Part shown: positions 60,840 through 64,000 of the stretch, one piece after another
Numbering within the stretch: position 1 is the first letter of the stretch
Layout of the letters: every line of letters starts with the position of its first letter
DNA from: Pseudomonas pharyngis
GTDB lineage: Bacteria > Pseudomonadota > Gammaproteobacteria > Pseudomonadales > Pseudomonadaceae
Length of the DNA: 64,000 nucleotides
NCBI RefSeq assembly: GCF_021602345.1
Contig: NZ_BQID01000012.1
Coordinates: 1 to 64,000 of the forward strand
Direction: 5' to 3'
Translations under genes and position numbers: made by a program
Notes under the pieces: model-generated
Seen by the model: the letters and a program-made list of their open reading frames with translations, nothing else
What the model was told of the DNA's origin: nothing
Databases searched by the model: none

Positions 60840-61397
60840 TTATGAAATCGTGTACCAGTGGAAATGGATGTACTCGTCTTCATACTCCGCGAACAGTGAA
60901 ACGATGAAATCCGTCTTCATTGAGTACATCAGCAACGCTCCGACAAAACCTGTCGGCTCATGCAGCGGTTGCTTGAGCGGAGCAATCAAATCAATCGTCC
61001 GATCCACAATCATCTGATTGAAAACAGCTTCCGGGATTTTCTCAAACTTGGCGTCGGATACGTGTTGCGGGAAACGGCTGTCACTTTCAGGTCGCCAATC
61101 CAGGTACTCCGCCTGGAGCCAGAATTTCAGTCCGTCTTCACCATGTCGTTTGGGTGCGCGAGTTATTCTGATGGTCTCCTGCGACTCAGAATATCGAAAG
61201 GCGTCGTTTGGATAGGTGACGTAGTAGAGACCGCGACATTCACTTCGTGCAGCACTACAAATCTGCTGGTCACTCGATAGTTGATCGAAATCGCTTCTGT
61301 CGAACATGTAAATACCTGCGTTTACTTCGTGCAATTGGGCTGGAGCGCGCGATGTTAGCAAGATAGTCTTGCCGATTTCTCCGGGAGGCGTCTTCAT
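60840..61397 (-). CDS. Hypothetical protein in a lower-GC stretch
   Basis: A 185-residue soluble protein with no signal peptide, membrane helix or motif that I recognise. It is rich in Asp, Glu, Phe and Tyr and ends FAEYEDEYIHFHWYTIS. Base composition is clearly less GC-rich than the flanking genes, and codon use is less biased, which suggests transfer. It follows the PIG3-like gene by 17 bases on the same strand, though its ribosome site is weak. Acidic aromatic-rich orphan proteins of this size are often immunity proteins, but no toxin is nearby, so I leave it unassigned. Confidence 0.65.
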   Translation of the reverse strand: MKTPPGEIGKTILLTSRAPAQLHEVNAGIYMFDRSDFDQLSSDQQICSAARSECRGLYYVTYPNDAFRYSESQETIRITRAPKRHGEDGLKFWLQAEYLDWRPESDSRFPQHVSDAKFEKIPEAVFNQMIVDRTIDLIAPLKQPLHEPTGFVGALLMYSMKTDFIVSLFAEYEDEYIHFHWYTIS

Positions 61398-61413
61398 CCC
61401 GTTTTGGCCAGAC

Positions 61414-62415
61414 TCAAAGCAAGTCTTCAGGCTGCATCGTCAAAATGATTTTCCCGACGTTCTCGGAAGACTCCATTCGGCGGTGAGCATCGGCAGCCCG
61501 TGATAACGCAAAGGTGCTATCGACGACAGGCTCAAGACTTGCGGCCCCCTCAAAGCGATCAAGCCAGTGCTCGCGGAAGCGCTTGATCATGTCGTGCTTC
61601 TCCGGCTGCGTACGCGACTTCATCACCGTGCCGATGATTTGCAAATGGCGGTAAAGAATGTCCTCCAGCGCTACGGTCACGTTGCCGCCTGCGCCGAGGA
61701 TGCCCACCTGAACCAGGCGACCGCCCTTTGCAAGGGACGCGATGTTGCGTGCGAAGTAGGGCGCCCCGATAAAGTCGATGATGACATCGACGCCGCGCCC
61801 CTGGGTTTTGGCGGCGATTACGTCAGCGAAATCCTGCGTCTTGTAGTCGATCGCCACGTCAGCGCCCAAATGCTCGACACGCGCCAACTTGCTGCCGTCG
61901 GTCGTCGCATACACCGTGGCACCCGTGGCGTAAGCCAGCTGCACCGCGGCAGACCCGACGCCGCCGGCGGCCGCATGAATCAACACTGAATCGCCGGCCT
62001 TGAGCCGAGCCAGATGCATCATCGCTTCATGGGCCGTGACGAAGACCTCGGGAATGGCCGCCGCGTGTACATAGTCAAGCTGCGCCGGGATGTGCATGGC
62101 CATGCGGTAATCGATGCGTGCCAGTTCGGCGTAGGCACCGCCTCCGACCACGCCCATGATTCGATCTCCTGCTTCGAATCCCGTCACCGCGCTACCTTTG
62201 CCGATCACTTCGCCGGCGATTTCCAGGCCGATGATCAGCGAGTCGCCGAAATTCGGACGGCCGTACCCACCGGTCCTGTGAGTCAGGTCCGCACGGTTCA
62301 CCCCGGCGGCATAGACACGTACCAGAAGGTCGTCAGGACGGACTTCAGGGCTGGCAACTTCTACGAGTTCGAGGACGTCTGGCGCACCAAACGCTCTGAT
62401 GTCGATGGCTTTCAT
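61414..62415 (-). CDS. NAD(P)H-quinone oxidoreductase, PIG3-like
   Basis: A 333-residue medium-chain reductase of the quinone-oxidoreductase type. The start KAIDIRAFGAPDVLELVEV, the segment AAGVNRADLTHRTGGYG, the cofactor motif VLIHAAAGGVGSAAVQLAYATGA and the stretch VALEDILYRHLQIIGTVMKSR are typical of the PIG3 family. It starts directly after the CMD-family gene and belongs to the same operon as the aldehyde dehydrogenase. It may reduce quinones or short enones with NADPH. Confidence 0.92.
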   Translation of the reverse strand: MKAIDIRAFGAPDVLELVEVASPEVRPDDLLVRVYAAGVNRADLTHRTGGYGRPNFGDSLIIGLEIAGEVIGKGSAVTGFEAGDRIMGVVGGGAYAELARIDYRMAMHIPAQLDYVHAAAIPEVFVTAHEAMMHLARLKAGDSVLIHAAAGGVGSAAVQLAYATGATVYATTDGSKLARVEHLGADVAIDYKTQDFADVIAAKTQGRGVDVIIDFIGAPYFARNIASLAKGGRLVQVGILGAGGNVTVALEDILYRHLQIIGTVMKSRTQPEKHDMIKRFREHWLDRFEGAASLEPVVDSTFALSRAADAHRRMESSENVGKIILTMQPEDLL

Positions 62416-62748
62416 TCAGTTGTTCTCCTTTGCGCTGAACGTGGCGTTGGCGATCGCGGATGCGGTGATGGCGGCAGGGAAACCTACGTAAAAAGCCAGG
62501 TGGGTGATCGCTGCCGCCATTTCGTCCTGGGTCACACCGTTGGCAGCCGCGCGGCGTAAGTGGGCAGGCAACTCTTCCGAGTGACCAGCGGCAATCAATG
62601 CCGCCACAGTGATCAGGCTACGGTCGCGCGGGGACAGCGCGGGATCGCTCCAGATTTGCGGGTAAAGCGTCGAGTCGACGAATTGCGACAGCTTCGGAGT
62701 GAACGCGCGTGCTGCTTCGCGAGGGCTGCTGAAATTGATCCTGGACAT
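62416..62748 (-). CDS. Carboxymuconolactone decarboxylase (CMD)-family protein
   Basis: A 110-residue protein of the CMD family. The core reads LSPRDRSLITVAALIAAGHSEELPAHLRRAAANGVT and ITHLAFYVGFPAA, close to 4-carboxymuconolactone decarboxylase in style. The CxxC redox pair of AhpD-type members is absent, so a peroxidase role is unlikely. It lies between the aldehyde dehydrogenase (11-base gap) and the PIG3-like gene (no gap). No aromatic-ring pathway genes are nearby, so the substrate is open. Confidence 0.9.
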   Translation of the reverse strand: MSRINFSSPREAARAFTPKLSQFVDSTLYPQIWSDPALSPRDRSLITVAALIAAGHSEELPAHLRRAAANGVTQDEMAAAITHLAFYVGFPAAITASAIANATFSAKENN

Positions 62749-62759
62749 GGGCGAGCTCC

Positions 62760-64000
62760 TTAAACCTGGCTGATGAATTTGTGGGTGAGATAGTGCTCGA
62801 TACCTTCAATGCCACCTTCGGAGCCGTGACCGCTTTCTTTCATCCCGCCGAAGGGGAGCTCGGTAGCGACGATGCGGTATTGGTTGATCCCGATCATCCC
62901 GGCCTCCAATCCGTCCGCGACGTCAATGGCCGTGCGCGCGTTGGAGGTGAACGCGTAGGCAGAGAGGCCGTAGGGCAGGCGGTTGGCTTCTTTCAAACCA
63001 TCTGCCAGCTCATCGAACGGCATCAGTACGGCGATGGGGCCGAAAGGCTCTTCGTGCATCACGCGGGCATCCATCGGCACATCCGCCAGAACCGTGGGTT
63101 GGAAGAAGTAGCCTTCGCCTGCCAAGGCTTCACCACCGACCAATACCCGCGCACCTTTTTCGACGGCGTCGGCGACCAGTTCTTCCATCTTTGCCAATTG
63201 CCTCGGGTTGGCCAACGGTCCGACCTGGGTGTCAGGATGCAAGCCGTCGCCGATCCGCAGGGCCTGGGTCGCAGCGACAAAGTGATCAACGAAGGCTTGA
63301 TAGGCACCACGCTGGATCAGAAACCGAGTGGATGAAATGCACACTTGCCCGGTCCCGCGAAACCGATTGGCGACACCTTCAATGGCGGCTTTTTCAATGT
63401 CGGCATCTTCGAATACCAGAACCGGTCCGTGCCCACCCAGTTCGAGGGTGATGGGCTTCACGCCTTCAGCCGCTCGTGCGGAGAGCAGGCGCCCGATGGG
63501 CACCGAACCGGTGAACGTCACTTTGCGGATGATCGGCGAGGCGATCAGATGGCTGGACACTTGATCCGGTACGCCAAAGACCACTTGCAGCACACCCTTG
63601 GGCAATCCTGCATCGTCGAGTGCACGCGCTAGGGCCAGCGCTGTGGAGGGGCTTTCTTCACCTGGCTTGAGAATGACGCTGCAACCCGCAGCCAGCGCTG
63701 CCGCGAGTTTGCGTGCCGGGGTGATGGCCGGGAAGTTCCACGGCGTGAATGCGGCCACCGGGCCGATGGCCTGGCGTTTGACCAGTTGCAGCACGCCTGG
63801 TCGATTGGCCGGGACCACACGGCCGTCGATGCGCCGGGCACTTTCGGCGAACCATTCGAAATACTCCGCCGCGCGGGTCACTTCATCCAGGCTTTCACCC
63901 AGCGGTTTGCCTTCCTCCAGGGTCATCTGCGCAGCAATCTGCGGTGCACGTTCGAGGATCAGGTCGGCGGCACGTTTGAGAATTTTTGCGCGTTTGTCGG
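62760..64000 (-). CDS. NAD(P)-dependent aldehyde dehydrogenase, succinate-semialdehyde type (partial, 5' end outside window)
   Basis: Aldehyde dehydrogenase of the GabD-like group; the frame is open to the right edge, so the N-terminus is missing (413 residues visible). The cofactor part shows AFTPWNFPAITPARKLAAALA and FTGSVPIGRLLS, the general-base Glu is in TLELGGHGPVL, and the nucleophile is in GTGQVCISSTRF. The C-terminus EGIEHYLTHKFISQV is intact. It oxidises succinate semialdehyde or a related aldehyde to the acid. It is the first visible gene of the operon with the CMD-family and PIG3-like genes. Confidence 0.9.
   Translation of the reverse strand, partial: DKRAKILKRAADLILERAPQIAAQMTLEEGKPLGESLDEVTRAAEYFEWFAESARRIDGRVVPANRPGVLQLVKRQAIGPVAAFTPWNFPAITPARKLAAALAAGCSVILKPGEESPSTALALARALDDAGLPKGVLQVVFGVPDQVSSHLIASPIIRKVTFTGSVPIGRLLSARAAEGVKPITLELGGHGPVLVFEDADIEKAAIEGVANRFRGTGQVCISSTRFLIQRGAYQAFVDHFVAATQALRIGDGLHPDTQVGPLANPRQLAKMEELVADAVEKGARVLVGGEALAGEGYFFQPTVLADVPMDARVMHEEPFGPIAVLMPFDELADGLKEANRLPYGLSAYAFTSNARTAIDVADGLEAGMIGINQYRIVATELPFGGMKESGHGSEGGIEGIEHYLTHKFISQV

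Noticed and set aside
1-64000. CRISPR arrays, tRNA or rRNA genes, transposases, integrases, attachment sites
   Set aside because: Looked for regular repeats, cloverleaf patterns and transposase-like proteins; none was found.

Overview
The window is GC-rich, densely coded, single-chromosome-type DNA from a gammaproteobacterium. The protein families point to a fluorescens-group Pseudomonas: pairs of PqiA/LetA-like proteins, NemA/XenB-type ene-reductases, GlxA-type regulators, many LysR regulators, and three-part periplasmic molybdenum aldehyde oxidoreductases. I see no tRNA, rRNA, CRISPR array, integrase or insertion sequence. The species call is inference from protein families, not from a search.

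Layout. 1-3.1 kb: a PhnD/C/E/E-type ABC importer (last permease cut by the window edge). 3.2-11.9 kb: a patchwork of single metabolic genes with divergent LysR regulators: a DJ-1/PfpI gene broken by one stop codon, a quinone-reductase-like enzyme, an SDR, a split PqiA/LetA pair, a beta-class GST and a secreted cupin. 12.0-18.8 kb: a signalling locus with a 1713-residue pseudokinase/AAA/GAF/histidine kinase, a divergent regulator that carries a receiver between two different DNA-binding domains, and a lone receiver. 18.9-27.2 kb: an AraC gene, an ene-reductase, a three-subunit aldehyde oxidoreductase (Mo subunit, 2Fe-2S subunit, triheme cytochrome c), an MFS exporter and a LysR gene. 27.3-36.3 kb: a second signalling locus with an NDH-2-like flavoprotein, two paralogous lone receivers, two GlxA paralogues (one without its DNA-binding half), a metallo-beta-lactamase-fold hydrolase, a Dps-fold protein without most ferroxidase residues, a PAS histidine kinase and a FixJ-type regulator. 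A repeated TATAC-N4-GTATA element ties these genes together. 36.3-42.5 kb: LysR, a Tat-exported hydrolase, a TonB siderophore receptor behind a Fur-like box, ohr, and a small membrane protein. 42.7-49.2 kb: a second three-subunit oxidoreductase in a different gene order, its AraC gene and an MFS exporter. 49.2-54.1 kb: a TetR-controlled operon of ene-reductase, SDR, alpha/beta hydrolase, quinone reductase and a 56-codon ORF. 54.2-60.7 kb: a TetR-controlled RND efflux system with shared GGTCAC half-sites. 60.8-64 kb: an aldehyde dehydrogenase (cut by the edge), a CMD-family protein, a PIG3-like quinone reductase and an orphan gene of lower GC.

Functional reading. Much of the window deals with reactive carbonyls, electrophiles, quinones and peroxides: two ene-reductases, three quinone-reductase-like enzymes, two SDRs, GST, Ohr, two aldehyde oxidoreductases, an aldehyde dehydrogenase, and several exporters. 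The most likely undescribed system is the 27.3-36.3 kb two-component regulon, defined by its repeated operator-like element and its set of paralogous or catalytically altered partners. The 12.0-18.8 kb locus is second, because of its double DNA-binding response regulator and pseudokinase-headed sensor.
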